A stretch of DNA of 64,000 nt from Hyparrhenia diplandra. Taxonomy: Eukaryota > Streptophyta > Magnoliopsida > Poales > Poaceae. The DNA is taken from assembly GCA_015847255.1 (NCBI GenBank), contig JADLZK010009293.1, forward strand, positions 248,001-312,000, written 5' to 3'. The position numbers and the translations under genes were made by a program. This document shows, piece by piece, positions 23,397-35,850 of the stretch (its first letter is position 1; each line of letters starts with the position of its first letter). Under the pieces are notes generated by a model. The model saw nothing but the letters and a program-made list of their open reading frames with translations, made no database searches and had not been told where the DNA came from.

Positions 23397-25990
23397 ATGG
23401 CGGTGCCTTTGAGTGAGTTGGATCAGCCCCGAGGCGTCTTGCTTTGCCTTTACGGGCTCTTCTCGCGAGTGAGGGATGTCTTGTGATCGGGAATAGCGGC
23501 GGGGCTATTCCTTGAGAAGAGTTTCACACCGGGAAAGTTTGGGGAGTGAGTGCGGGATGTCTTGTGATCTAAGATGATCTCCTCTCCTCCTTCGTTTTTT
23601 TCTTGGTGTGGGTTAGTTGGGGTCCGTCTTGGACGCCCTTCGATCCTCTTTGGTGTACCTCCTTGCTACTTGGGTAGACATATGCCGGCTTCCCAACCGG
23701 CATTGGTCGCCGCTCATCTTCGAGGAAGGTTGTGCCTTTTGAGGAATTGCCGAAGATGGTACTTGATGGGGGCGCTTCCTTCTACTCTTTGCGGAGTTGA
23801 CGCCTCCCTTCGGGTTCTTTCTACCCCGCTTTCTTTGTTGGTATTTCTAACGTCACTAACTAGTAATGGCGTTTAGAAAGAATATCGATGTTGCTTCGAG
23901 ATAAAACTAAAAGAAATATTCATTGCGGAGTTCATAGCATATCTCGAAAAGGTTGTCATCCCTATAGTTAAACTATTAATATGCAAAGAATAAAATATTC
24001 GTACTATGCCTTGATAACTTCTTAATAAGTAAATAAACAATTATAATCGGGTATCCGCAGTTTACGAGATATGAATATACCATTGTAGCATTTTAACAGG
24101 GAGTAAGAACCGGTGTTGAATTTATATTCTACCATAGGGAAAGAAGTCTTCTATCATGAATTAACTATGCATAGGTGCTAAAAATCATAATCATCTCTCG
24201 TGTGCAAAGCTTAAGTGTTAAACTTATCAATTAATTAAACAAGGATCAAAGTTCACAATAAAGATAATGATAAAGTTCTTGATAAATAGATTCAACCAAA
24301 GTCATATCTAAGTGGGCTTAAAATAGAAAGTGTCAAACAATTGGGACGATAGCAATTCATAGGCTAGCTAGCATTAGAAACTCCAATATGTAACTCTAAA
24401 CTATAAGTTAGGATCTACTCAATTAGTGCAATACATCTAACAATCATTGAAGAAAGACTAATTAAATCCTTACATGAGGACGTGAATCCGTGAAGACTAA
24501 GGGCGAAACTTAGAACAACCCGAATAATATCATCCGCTAGGCCTACATACGAGGGGGATGGATTGCAAAGGACTCAATGGTTTGTCCACCACCACGATCT
24601 ACCACACGACCCGGCACATAGGGTGCAAACCAGTAAATAAGATTTAATCACCACGATTACATCATCTCTACCACTCACCCATGATATCAATAGATGAGCG
24701 CTATACGAATCCATGTATGAACATACTTGATAATTCAACTATGCTAAACGTGTAATCAAAGTAAATACTAGAACAAATAATCTCGAATATAAACATGATC
24801 AAGATATTCATATTAAGCATGTGTGCGGAACTTGAAGACTACTTACAATGAAGAACTTACAAGAACGAGGCCCGATCTTGAGCCGGCCTCCCGACGATCC
24901 GGAGCGGATTTCTCCCTTCCTACTAGTTCTAATCTTGATTGCTACTCTTCCTAAAGCGATGTTTCTACTGGCGTGGGATATGACTTGGATCTTGAAGCGT
25001 TGTTGCTGAATTGAGAACTTGATGATCCAAAAGGGGGTCTAGGGGTCTATATATATGGGTCTTCTTATGTCCCTTCGGCCGGCCGGCGATGTGGTACTAA
25101 TCTTTGATTCATCTCGTGCTTCTACCGACGCCCTCGGATCAAACCGACGTTAAACAACCGGTTTAGATTGCGTCTTAGAGGCGGTGGAGGAAGGTTCGGA
25201 GAGCGAGGGGGCGCTTGGCGGCCAAGTAGGGCCGATCGGCCCCATTATTGCCCGATCGGCCCGTGGGGAGTCCCCCCCGGGTCCCGTCGTCGCGTCGTGG
25301 CTTACGGAGTCTTCTAGATGATGTTTTCTTCGGTGTCAAGTTTGGTCCACGTCGGGATTAATCCGGAGCCTTCTAGAGTCTTTTCGGAGTTGGATTGCGT
25401 TGCGTCGGCGTAGTCGTATGGCTCGCGAACTCGCTTTTTTTTTCTGTTTAGTCCCCGCAATTCAAACATTACCAAACCGATAGAAATATGTTAGTGACCC
25501 CTATTCTAGGTTGTTATTATTATTTATACCCCTTTCTTATGTTTAATTGATTAATAATTTTATATGATAACAAGTGTCAACAAGCTGCGGCGTGGTGAAC
25601 TCCGGAGCCTTCTGATGGGTTCTTTCCTCGCCGGTCGCCTATCTTGATCCGGGGGTTCATTTTGCCGTCATCGGGATTCTTTGAGCTCAGTGCTTATGGA
25701 CTTGGGCGCAAGGGTCTTGACTTTGAAGTGATTTCGAGCCATTGGGATTCGGGCTCTTGGGGTTCAGATCTGGTCCAGGGGCGCTCCATCGCGGCGCAGG
25801 TGGGGTGCCGGGTTTTTTTACTGTTTATTTGTACTTCTTAGTCTTGTAGCTCCCTCGGGTCTTCTTTGTATCTTGTATGCAGGAGTTCTTGTTGGGCTTC
25901 CCGTGTATCTAAGTCTTCTTTGTATTTGTAGGGACTTGTTTCCCATGTAACTTGTAATCCCAAGATGTTGAATAAAAGAAAGATGTTCTC
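23397..25990 (+). other. Antisense transcription unit of element A, interrupted
   Basis: From ATG 23397 a short ORF begins MAVPLSELDQP and stops after 29 codons at the TGA near 23486. The region continues without a recognisable domain to a GAATAAAAG poly(A)-like signal at about 25970. An LTR-like element (23870-25579) splits it. Element B retains promoter, ATG, the first two dozen codons and the poly(A)-like signal, but lacks the part between. Transcription is inferred, not shown. Whether a longer protein existed before decay cannot be read from this copy. Confidence 0.45.
23870..25579 (-). mobile_element. LTR-like element inserted in element A (dispersed repeat copy 2)
   Basis: The better-preserved copy of the repeat at 3372-4810. 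The right end (minus-strand start) reads TGTTGACACTTG at 25579. The left end is about 23870, judged from where element A-like GC-rich sequence stops. AT-rich with a GC-rich patch at 25070-25330, and no coding domain. A solo LTR is the simplest reading. No clear 5-bp target duplication was seen, so the left boundary is approximate. Confidence 0.5.
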
Positions 25991-27180
25991 TTATCCCTTT
26001 TGTACTTGTATAGATCTGATCGCGCCTGCGAGTAACTTGTTTGCGATTGTCTATCGCTTACGTCCTCGAGTTCTTCTTCTTGGATGACTTGATGTGATAG
26101 TGCCTTTAGATCTTAGGCCTCTAGCCGTCCCTTTTCGTAGGTTTGTGCGAGTAGTTTTGGAGTCTAGCTCCGTATTCACGGGGTTGTTCTTACGGTGATT
26201 TGGCCTATCTTGTTGTAGACACGTGTAGATTGTTGAAGTTACGCTCCTGCGTCTTACGGGTTCATTCCCTTGGCGCCCGACTTGTCTTCTTCCTTTGAGA
26301 CTTGTCATGAGTATGGAGCTTTGCTTCGAAGTGCTAGGGTTGTTTCTTCCCTGCTTTGATTGCTCGCCTTCGTCTTAGGCTTGCTTGTGGTAGATGGGGT
26401 CTAGCCCCTGCGTCCCTGGATTCTTTCCGTCGACGCTCGACCTGTCTTCTTCTTTTTGAGACTTGTCGAAGGTGTGGAGTCATGCTCTTCCGAATCAGGG
26501 TTGTTCCTCCCCGGTTTCCAGCGCTGTCTTTGCTTGTAGATTTGCTGGAGTTGTGGAGTTGTGCTCCTCGGTGCCGGGGATGCTTTCTTCCCCGTAGTTT
26601 GCCTTCGTCTTTAGGCCGTCTTGTAGTATTTGAAGTCTTGCTTCTGGCGTGCCTGCGGCTTCTTTCCTTTGGCGCACGGTTTGTCTTCTTTTTCTTGAGA
26701 CTTGCCGTTGGTTTGGAGTTGTGCTCCTGAGTGCTGGGGTTGTTCTTCCCCTGTTGCAGTAGCTTGCCTTTCGTCTTTAGGCTTGCCTGGAGTAGTTGGG
26801 GTCTTGCCCCTGTATCTTTGGGTTCTTTCCCTTGATACACGACTTATCTTCTTTCTGAGACTTGTCGTAGAAGTGGAGTCATGCTCCTGAGTGCCCGAAT
26901 TTTCTTCTGGGCCTTCAGCGTCGTCTTTGCTTTAGACTTGCTGTAGATGGCTGGGGTCATGCCCCACTCTGTGGATGGCTGGGGTCTTGCCCCGCTCTTT
27001 AGGTGGCTGGGGTCTTGCCCCGCTCTGCCAGGGTTGTTATCCTCGGCTTGTGACTTTGCTTTGCCTTTTTCTAAGACGCGTCACATTGGGTGGAGTCTTG
27101 CTCGGCCGTTTAGGCCTCTAGCATTTGTCTTTTCTTAGACTTGCTAGTGATTTTTTTTGGAGTCGTGCTCGCGTAGAGTT
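25990..27180. repeat. Alternating-unit minisatellite in element A
   Basis: Degenerate tandem repeat of about 130-140 bp made of two unlike halves. One half carries GAGACTTGTCG...GGAGT.TGCTCC, the other CTTTAGGCTTGC...GGGGTCTTGCCCC. About seven to nine units. The same array is present, inverted, in element B at 34600-35750. It lies between the pol stop and the antisense poly(A)-like signal. Lys/Arg-rich minus-strand frames over it are repeat translations. Confidence 0.75.
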
Positions 27181-27867
27181 GCTATAACTTCGGGTTTGCC
27201 GCTTCGGGCAAGGGCTCTCCCATGTTTGTCCGGTGGACTCTAGCATGACGTCCCTATATAGGGTTCTCGGTCAGGGCCCATTTAAGTGCATCTGCGGACT
27301 GAAGGTCAAGGTGGTTGGGTTTCTATTTCACAACACTACAATCCACCTTGCCGGTTTTTGCTGCTACGCTTCGAGAGACTTGATGTGAGACGATGGGTTC
27401 CTATTTCATAACACTACACCGTTCACGCTGATTCGAAAGGCCATCCTCCGCCGTAGGATATATTGGCTCTTTCGGACCCTCGATGGGCCTCTGCGACCTA
27501 AACGGGCCGATCCCCACGTCCTCTTTTCTTGAGTCGTGGTTCACGATCTGCCGCTAGGATTTAAGGTATGGACGCTATTCAATGGACTTGGCGTGGTTCC
27601 ACCCTTGTTTTGTGACCTCCGTTCGGTGGTCGGGGGTTGCCCTTCTTGGTCGACTTCTCATCTTGAAGTGCCGATTAGGGCTGTTTTTGTTCTTCTCCTC
27701 TTGGGAGGCATGCGCCGCGCTCTTTTGAGTTCCTTTGATTTGAACTGTTAGAGTGCCGCGCATTCTAGTAGCTCTTTTGGGTCTAGAGTTCTTCTGACGC
27801 CATTTTCTTCTACTTCTTCCGAGAGAGTTGGTCGTGTTCTCGCGACTTCTGCGTGGCCGTCGATATA

Positions 27868-30170
27868 CTATGGATAGAACCTTCGAGTTGGCTGATGTGC
27901 CAGGAGTTTTCGATTTCTTCTCCTTCGTGGTCATCGGTTTGTAGGTTCCTGGTCCCAGTACTCCTTTGACAATGAAGGGTCCTTCCCATGGGCTGAGCAA
28001 TTTGTGCTTGCCTTCTGTCTTCTGATTTCTTTTGAGTACTTGATCTCCCGGTTTTAGGTTTCTTGGCCGTGTGCTCTTGTCATAGTGCCTTCTGAGTCCT
28101 TGCTGGTATCTTGCGTTCTGAAGGATGGCATTTTCTCGACTTCTTTACGCACGGTCGACTTGAGTCTTCTTGTTTGTTCTCCTTCTCCTTCTTCAAACCG
28201 CTTTCGATCCGTGGAGAGCTCCATATCGAATCTATCGGTAGTACCGCTTCGATCCGTATGTTAGGAAGAAAGGGGAGTAGCCTGTTGCTCTGGCGATTTG
28301 AGTTCTTAGGCCCCAGACATCTTTTGGTATCTCTTCGATCCATTTTGCTCCGTAGTCCTTGAGTTCTTTGTATAGTCTTGGCTTTAATCCCGGCAAGGAT
28401 GAGTCCGTTGGCTCTTTCAACTTGTTCGTTCGCTGAGGGTGTGCTGAGAGGCATAATCAATTTGTATGCCGCAATCTAGTGCCCAATCTTTGAATTACGC
28501 ATTTGTGAAGGGTGATCCGAGGTGCGTGATGATCTGTTGGGCATCCCGACCGTGCATGATCTCTTGAATGAACTTCGACTACTTTGTTGGAGCTGAAGGT
28601 GACCAATGGCTTGTATTCTATCCATTTGGTGAATTTGTCGATTGCTACGAAGATGTATTCGTATCCTCCTTTGGCTCTTTTAAGTGGTCCGACTTGATCT
28701 AGTCCCCAAAGCCACGAAAAAGGCCATGATGGTGGTATGCAAATCGGGGTTGTGTGTGAACGCGTCTTTGTCTAGCAAACATCGGCATCCTTTGCATCTT
28801 CCGACGAGTTCTTCTCGCGTCTTTGAGAGCTGTTGGCGATGGTATCATGTTTCAATGCTTTTCCCACGAGGGTTCTCGACGCCTGCGTGGTTTCCACAAC
28901 ATCGAATGGATTTCCTTGAGGATTTCTTTTTCCTTCTTCGTGAGCTGATGCATTTGAGTAGTACTCGATGATCTTTGCTCTCTTGTATAGCTTGTCCCCA
29001 ACGAGCACATAGTTCTTGCTTTTTCTCAAGATTCTTGTTGCTTACGTCTTGTCTTGGGGTAGCGTCTTGTTTTTGATGAAGTTGATGATGTCCTCGATCC
29101 AGGAGTGGTTCTGCGACACGGAGATATTATCATCACTCCTGCTAGGGCTAATTGCTCCCAATTTTCTTGTTCGGGGTTCTCTTTGATTGAAGGCTTTGAA
29201 AGTTCTTCGACGAATACTCGGTGGGACTTGAGCTCTGTCGGATCCGAGTTTGGCCAATATGTGCGACCACATTTGCATCTCGGAGCACATGTAGGATTTT
29301 CGGGCCTTGGAAATTCTTTTCCAATTTGCGTGCTTCGCAGCGGTAGAGGCCCATGTTATCCTTGGTGCAGTCCCAGTCTTTGTTGACTTGATTTATGACA
29401 ACCGCGAGTCGCCATATACTTGAAGTCTCTTGATTCCCGAGTTTTTGCCACTTTGAGGCCATGGATGAGTGCTTCGTACTCGCCTCGTTGTTGGTAGCTT
29501 GCCACATTATCTCGCAGCACATACTTGAGTTGTCTCCCTTTCGGAGACATGAAGAGAATCCCGGCTCCTGCTCCCCGAGCTTCAATGATCCATCGAAGTA
29601 CATGCTCCAATGTTTCTTGATGTCGTCGGGGTATGGGTTGTTGGAGCTCTGTCCCATTCTCGCTATAAAGTCCGGAAGTGCCCGAGATTTGATTGCTCTT
29701 CGTGGGGTGAACTCTAGGTTTAATGCTCCGAGTTCTCACGCCCATTTTGATATGCGCGTCTGTAGAATCCTTGTTCAAGCAGGATATCTCCTAGTGGAGA
29801 ATCGCGTGACCCTTTGTTATCTTGTGGTCTGTTGAAGTAGTGTCGTAGCTTCCTTGATGTGATCAATATGGAGTAGAGCAATTTAAATGACGTGAGGGTA
29901 TCGAGCTTTGGATTACGAAAGGACCTCGCTCACGTAGTAAACCGGCCTCCGGGTTTTACCTTTGTTCGGGCTCTTCTCTCTCCACGATGATTCCGAGGCG
30001 ACTCATCGCGTGTTGGTAGCCGCTATGTAGAGCATGAGATCTTCATGGTCTCTTGGAGGAGTTAGGACTGGTGCCGACGTTAGGTCTTGTTTGAGTTCTT
30101 CAAATGCCTTGTATGCGCCTCTTTAGTCCATTCGAACTTTCCCTTGTTCTTGATCAATTTGAAAAAGGGG
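27868..30170 (-). pseudogene. Element A pol, distal part: end of reverse transcriptase, RNase H and integrase
   Basis: Read leftward from 30170. The reverse-transcriptase connection runs to about 29800. RNase H follows with YFDGSLKLGE (near 29590). The integrase zinc region begins near 29030 (SKNYVLVGDKLYKRAKI). The integrase core has VERANGLILAG near 28400, and the C-terminal block SPWEGPFIVKGVLGPGTYK lies near 27960, with the stop at 27868. Frames change repeatedly and several stops interrupt, so no active enzyme is encoded. It would have processed element cDNA and inserted it into the host chromosome. Confidence 0.88.
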
Positions 30171-30174
30171 AGTC

Positions 30175-30701
30175 GTGGGATACGGGATCACCTAAGGACT
30201 CTCTGAGTTGTTCGCGAGGATTCTATCCTAGCCGCTGCGGCCAATAACAACTCACGGAAGGCAATGGAAGCATAGCTACGGTAGACTTACGTTGTAATCG
30301 AGATAGAATCCTAGTCGATTACCATGTAAAGAGTCCGGGTGTTCGGATCCTCTACCGGACAACCCCTCGTATCCGACTAGGTCCGTAGTAAGCTCTTTGG
30401 CCCCTTGGACTATAAAGGCGGCCAAAGGGCACCTCATAGAGGAGAGCGCAACTTGAACGCAGATCAAGTGTTTGTAAACCTTACAACCGATTCTCGGTTG
30501 ACCCCATCAATCGAAAACAAAGGCTCACGCCCGGCGGGCGTAAAGGTCTTTACTCGATCAAGGATCGAGGGCCCGAACCCGATATAAAAACCCCGTCTCC
30601 ATGTCAAGCTGCGCAACAAACCGCCGGACTCGAGGTTCATCGAGGCCCGAACAAACCGCCCGGCTCACCCCGTGGCGGCCCTCGGTCGTAAAACATCGGC
30701 A
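30175..30701 (+). repeat. 5' LTR of element B
   Basis: About 527 bp. TATA element GACTATAAAGGCGGCC at about 30408-30423, slightly altered from the TATAAAAGGC of the other copies. It is followed by a CCGGGGCGCCGGGTAGGGG primer-site-like stretch at 30702-30720. Confidence 0.9.
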
Positions 30702-30763
30702 ACCGGGGCGCCGGGTAGGGGCTCGTCGAATTTCAGCACACGAGTTCGGCGGACCACGACATC

Positions 30764-32039
30764 ATGGGCTCGGCGGCGAAATACGATTATCTTCGGATCA
30801 TGGACTTGCGAGATCGGCGGCGGCGGCAAGACTTCGAGGCTACATCATCGAGAAATCCAAGGCGGAGAATCGAAACTCGAGAAGCTCGGGCGATTGGCCT
30901 TCGCCGACATTGCCTACGAAGCGGAGAACAAGCTCAACACCGACTCGGAGAACCACATCGCAGGACGACACGAAATGGGACTCGGGAAGGGGGACACCCA
31001 AAGTTCAAAGACAGACTCGAAGACGACTCGAAGCTATACTCCTACTCCGACTCGGACAAGGGAGCCGGGATCAATTCAGAAAGAATTTTTTCAAGAAAGG
31101 CTACCCCGACTCGGAGAAAGAAGGCTTAAACCGAGACAACCGGGTATCAACCCGGGTTACCTTACCAATTCCCAACGGGACTACGTGAACGCCGCGTTCA
31201 CACATACAAGGCGTATCAAGACGACTTTTAAAAGAAAGCTAGAGATTCCTTTGAAAGGCGCGCAACGAGGACTCGTCCTAACAAGGACGCCGGAGGAGTG
31301 CATCATCCACTGGCCTAGAGCCCTCACAAAGACCGAACGTCAAGAAACGGCGGTGTACAGGGATGGCAAGCGACGAATCTTCCCCGGACGGAAGGAGTGG
31401 CGCCCAAAGGCTCATGTTCCCAACGAAATCTTGGTGATAGCAAGAGCCCGCACGACGCCGCTTAACCCTCCGGATGCCCCCGACATCAGGTCCATCGGAC
31501 GAAGGTCTATCAAACATCTCGGCGGACAAAAGAACCCAAGAAGACGAAGGAGAGGACCAGCGTCATTCAAGGCTAAGAAGAAACAAGCTAAAGGGAGGAC
31601 GCCGAGACGGAGCGAGCAAGCGCAAACAAGCCCGGAGCAAATACCAAGCCGACTTGCGCGAATATGAGAAGATGAAGTCTCGAAAGGGAAGCCGAAGAGG
31701 CGACCATCGACAACACACGGGAAGATACAAGAGTTGATTGAACGCCTGAAGACTGCTTCGAACCCGAATGACGAGGAGAGGCTCATCAAGGAAGCGCCGA
31801 AAGCCACCCAAGAAAGAGATCCCGCTAGGTCACGGTCAAAGGCAAACAACTCGCACGCACAAAGAAGTCGGCCTAATGTCTTCGAGAGGATGGGCACGCC
31901 GGAGAACTCCGAAACTCAAGGCGGCCCCGGAGGGATGGTGAAAACCAAAGACCCCGAGGGCTAATCTCACCCCAAGACCAAGCCAACATGAAGAAGTCGC
32001 GGAGTCCACGTGTCTGAGACCCGCAAGAACCTTGACAAA
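30764..32039 (+). pseudogene. Element B gag, frameshifted and truncated
   Basis: ATG at 30764 begins MGSAAKYDYLRIMDLRDRRR, matching the gag start of A (ATG at 41321, which begins MGSTTK). The frame breaks several times; matching segments continue at 31474-31737 and 31734-31964 (IERLKTASNPNDEERLIKEA). Highly charged, as expected for the N-terminal part of a gypsy gag. The capsid core seen in A (QWFDKIEEGS near 39800) is absent because the element jumps to RNase H at 32040-32044. Confidence 0.82.
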
Positions 32040-32044
32040 AGGAG

Positions 32045-33974
32045 ATATCTGCGGAACAAGGATTCTACGGGACGCATATCAAAATGGGCAAGAGAACTCG
32101 GAGCATTAAACCTAGAGTTCACCCCACGAAGAGCAATCAAATCTCGGGCACTTCCGGACTTTATAGCGAGAATGGGACAGAGCTCCAACAACCCATACCC
32201 GACGACGTCAAGAAACATTGGAGCATGTACCGATGGATCATTGAAGCTCTGGGGAGCGGGGAGCCGGGATTCTCTTCATATCTCCGTAAGGGAGACAACT
32301 CAAGTATGTGCTGCGAGATAATGTGGCAAGCTACCAACAACGAGGCGAGTACGAAGCACTCATCCATGGCCTCAAAGTGGCAAAAACTCGGGAATCAAGA
32401 GACTTCAAGTATATGGCGACTCGCAGCTTGTCATAAATCAAGTCAACAAAGACTGGGGACTGCACCAAGGATAACATGGGCCTCTCTTGCGAAGAAATAC
32501 GCAAATTGGAAAAGAACTTCCAAGGCCTAGAAATCCTACACGTGTTCGAAACGCAAACGTGGTCGGCAGACGTATTAGCCAAGCTCGGATCCGATTGAGC
32601 TCAAGTCCCACCGGGAGTATTCATCGAAGAATTATCGAAGCCTTCAATCAAAGAGAAACCCGAGCAAGAAAATATGGAGCAATCGGCTCTAACGGGAGTG
32701 ATGATAATATCTCCGTGTCGCAGTAACCACTCCCCGGATCGAGGACATCATCAACTTCATCAAGAACAAAACGCTACCCCAAGACAAAAGCGAAGCAACA
32801 AGGATCTTGAGAAGAAGCAAGAACTATGTGCTCATCGGGGACAAGCTATATAAAAGAGCAAAGATCATCGGGAGTACTACTCAAATGCATCGGCCGAAGA
32901 AGGAAAAGAAATCCTCGAAGAAATCCATTACGGATCTTTGTGGAAACCACGCAGGCGTCGAGAACCCTCGTGGGAAAAGCATTGAACAGGATATTACCGG
33001 CCAACAGCTCTCAAAGACCTTGAGGAAGAACTCGTCGAGGAAGATGCAAAGGATGCCGGATGTTTGCAAGACAGACGCATATACCGCACACAACCTAATC
33101 GCATACCACCGTCATGGCCTTTTTCGGCCGGGACTAGATCAAGTCGGACCACTTAAAAAGAGCCAAAGGAGGATACGAATACATTTTCGTAGCAATCGAC
33201 AAGTTCACCAAGTGGATAGAATACAAGCCTTTGGTTAACTACAGCTCCAACAAAGCGGTCGAGTTCATCCAAGAGATCATGCACGATTCGGGATGCCCAA
33301 CAGGGATCATAATGCACCTCGGATCACCCTTCACAGCGGTAGAATTCGAAGATTGGGCACGAGATTGTGACATACAAATCGATTATGCCTCTGTAGCACA
33401 TCCTCAGGCAAACGGACAAGTAGAAAGAGCCAACGGACTCATCCTTGCCGGTTTAAAGCCAAGACTATATGAAGAACTCAAAGACTACGGAGCAAAATGG
33501 ATCGAAGAGATACCAAAAGTTGTCTGGGGCCTAAGAACTCAAATCAGCAGAGCAACAGGCTACACCCCTTTCTTCCTAACATACGGATCAGAAGCGGTAC
33601 TACCAGCAGATCTAATATGGAGCTCTCCACGGATCGAGCAGTTTGAAGAAGGAGAAGGAGAACAGACAAGAAGACTCGAAGTCGACTATGCAGAAGAAGT
33701 CAGAGAAGATGCCATCCTTCAGAATGCAAGATACTTGCAAGGACTCAGAAGGCACTATGACAAAAGCACATGACCAAGAAACCTAAACCCAGGAAATCAA
33801 GTACTCAAGAGAAATCAGAAGACAGAGGGCAAGCACAAATTGCTCAGCCCATGGGAAGGACCCTTCATTGTCAAAGGAGTGCGGGACCGGGGAACCTACA
33901 AACTGATGACCACAGAAGGAGAAGAAATCAGAAACTCTTGGCACATCAGCCAACTCAGAAGGTTCTACCCATAG
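32045..33974 (+). pseudogene. Element B pol remnant: RNase H and integrase
   Basis: Begins inside the segment just before RNase H, in a different frame from gag. RNase H is broken (GSLKLWGAGSRDSLHIS near 32240). The integrase zinc region begins near 32807. The integrase core is the best-preserved part of the whole element: an open frame over 33150-33773 with YIFVAIDKFTKWIE, HPQANGQVERANGLILAG and GYTPFFLTYGSEAVLP. Gypsy integrases use three acidic residues (D, D, E). The first (AID) and the last (VERAN) are visible, but the second position reads IIMHLGSPF where TD is expected, so the site is probably dead. Ends with RRFYP and a stop at about 33974. Confidence 0.88.
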
Positions 33975-34599
33975 TATCTGACGGCCACAGAGAAGTCGCA
34001 GAACAAAGATCAACTCCCCAAAGAAGAAGGAGAAGATGACCTCAGAAGAACTCTAGACCCAAGAGAGGTACTAGAATGCGCGGCACTCTAGCGGTTCAAA
34101 TCAAAGGAACTAAAAAGAGCGTGGCCGCATGCCTCCCAAGAGGAGAAGAACAAAAGAAGCCCAAATCGGCACTTCAAGGAAAGAAGTCGACCGACAGAAG
34201 GCAACCTCGACCACCAGAACGGAGGTCACAAACAAGGGTGGAACCACGCGAAGTCCATTGGAATAGCGTCCATACCTTAAATCCTAGCGCAGATCGTGAA
34301 CCACGACTCAAGAAAAGAGGACGTGAGGATCGGCCCGTTTAGGTCGTAGAGGCCATCGAGGGTCCAGAAAGCGGCCTTTCGAATCGGGCGTGAACGGTGT
34401 AGTGTTATGAAATAGGAACCCATCGTCTCACATCAAGTCTCTCAGGAAGCAGAGCAGCCCAAACCGGGCAAGGTGGATTGTAGTGTTGTGAAATAGAAAC
34501 CCAACCACCTTGACCTTCAAATCATGATGCACTTAAATGGGCCCGGGGACTGAGAACCCTATATAGGGACGTCATGCTAGAGTCCACCGGACAGCATGG

Positions 34600-35750
34600 G
34601 AGAGCCCTTGCCCAGAAGCGGCAAACCCGAGTTATAGCAACTCTACGCGGAGCACGACTCCAGCAAAAATCACTAGCAAGTCTAAGAAAAAGACAAACGC
34701 TAGAGGCCTAAACGGCCAGGAGCAAGACTCCACCCAATGTGACGCGTCTTAGAAAAAGGCAGCAAAGTCACAAGCCAGAGGATAACAACCCTGGCAGAGC
34801 GGGGCAAGACCCCAGCCACCTAAAGAGCGGGGCAAGACCCCGACCATCCACGAGCGGGGCATGACCCGACCATCTACAAACAAGTCTAAAGCAAAGACGA
34901 CGCCGAAGGCCCGTAAGAAAATTCGGGCACTCGGGAGCATGACTCCACTTCTACGACAAGTCTCAGAAAGAAGATAAGTCGTGTATCAAGGGAAAGAACC
35001 CAAAGATACAGGGGCAAGACCCCAACTACTCCAGGCAACCCTAAAGACGAAAGGCAAGCTATTTGAATGGGGGAGGAACAACCCCAAAGACTTAGGAGCA
35101 CGACTCCAAACCAATGGCAAGTCTCAAGAAAAGAAGACAAACCATGCGTCAAAGGAAAGAAGCCGCAGACGCAGAAGCAAGACTTCAAATACTACAAGAC
35201 AGCCCTAAAGACGAAGGCAAACTACGAGGGAAGAAAGCATCCCCGGAACCGAGGAGCACAACTCCACAACTCCAGCAAATCTACAAGCAAAGACAGCGCT
35301 GGAAACCGGGGAGGAACAACCCTGATTCTGAAGAGCATGACTCCTCACCTTCGACAAGTCTCAAAAAGAAGAAGACAGGTCGAGCGTCGACGGAAAGAAT
35401 CCAGGGACGCAGGGGCTAGACCCCATCTACCACAAGCAAGCTAAGAAGAAAGGCAAGCAATCAAAGCAGGGAAGAAACAACCCTAGCACTTCGAAGCAAA
35501 GCTCCATACTCACGACAAGTCTCAAAGAAAGAAGACAAGTCAGGCGCCAGGGGAATGAACCCAGAAGACGCGGGGAGCGGGACTTCAACAATCTACACGG
35601 GTCTACAACAAGACAAGTTGAATCACCGGAGGAACAACCCCGGTAAATGCGGAGCTAGACCCCAAAACTACTCGGCTCAAGCCTACGAAAAGGGACGAAG
35701 CGAGAGGCCTAAGATCTAAAGGCACGATCGCACTCAAGACGTCCAAAGAA
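34600..35750. repeat. Alternating-unit minisatellite in element B
   Basis: Same array as 25990-27180 in inverse orientation. Half-unit one: GACTCC...CAAGTCTCAAGAAA..AAGACAA. Half-unit two: GGGGCAAGACCCC...CTAAAGACGAAGGCAA. The repeats of A and B can be aligned unit by unit by eye over much of the length. Confidence 0.75.
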
Positions 35751-35850
35751 GCAGAACTCAGAGGACAGAAGCGGTAGACAATCGCAAAACAAGTACGCTC
35801 GAAGGCGGATCGGATCTATACATGTACAAAAAAGGATAAGAGAACAGACA

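Noticed and set aside
26051..27138. Basic ORFs (up to 168 aa) over the A minisatellite
   Set aside because: They repeat the same Lys/Arg-rich motif in register with the DNA repeat and occur in several frames.
34981..35444. Basic ORFs over the B minisatellite
   Set aside because: Inverse counterpart of the A case; repeat translation.
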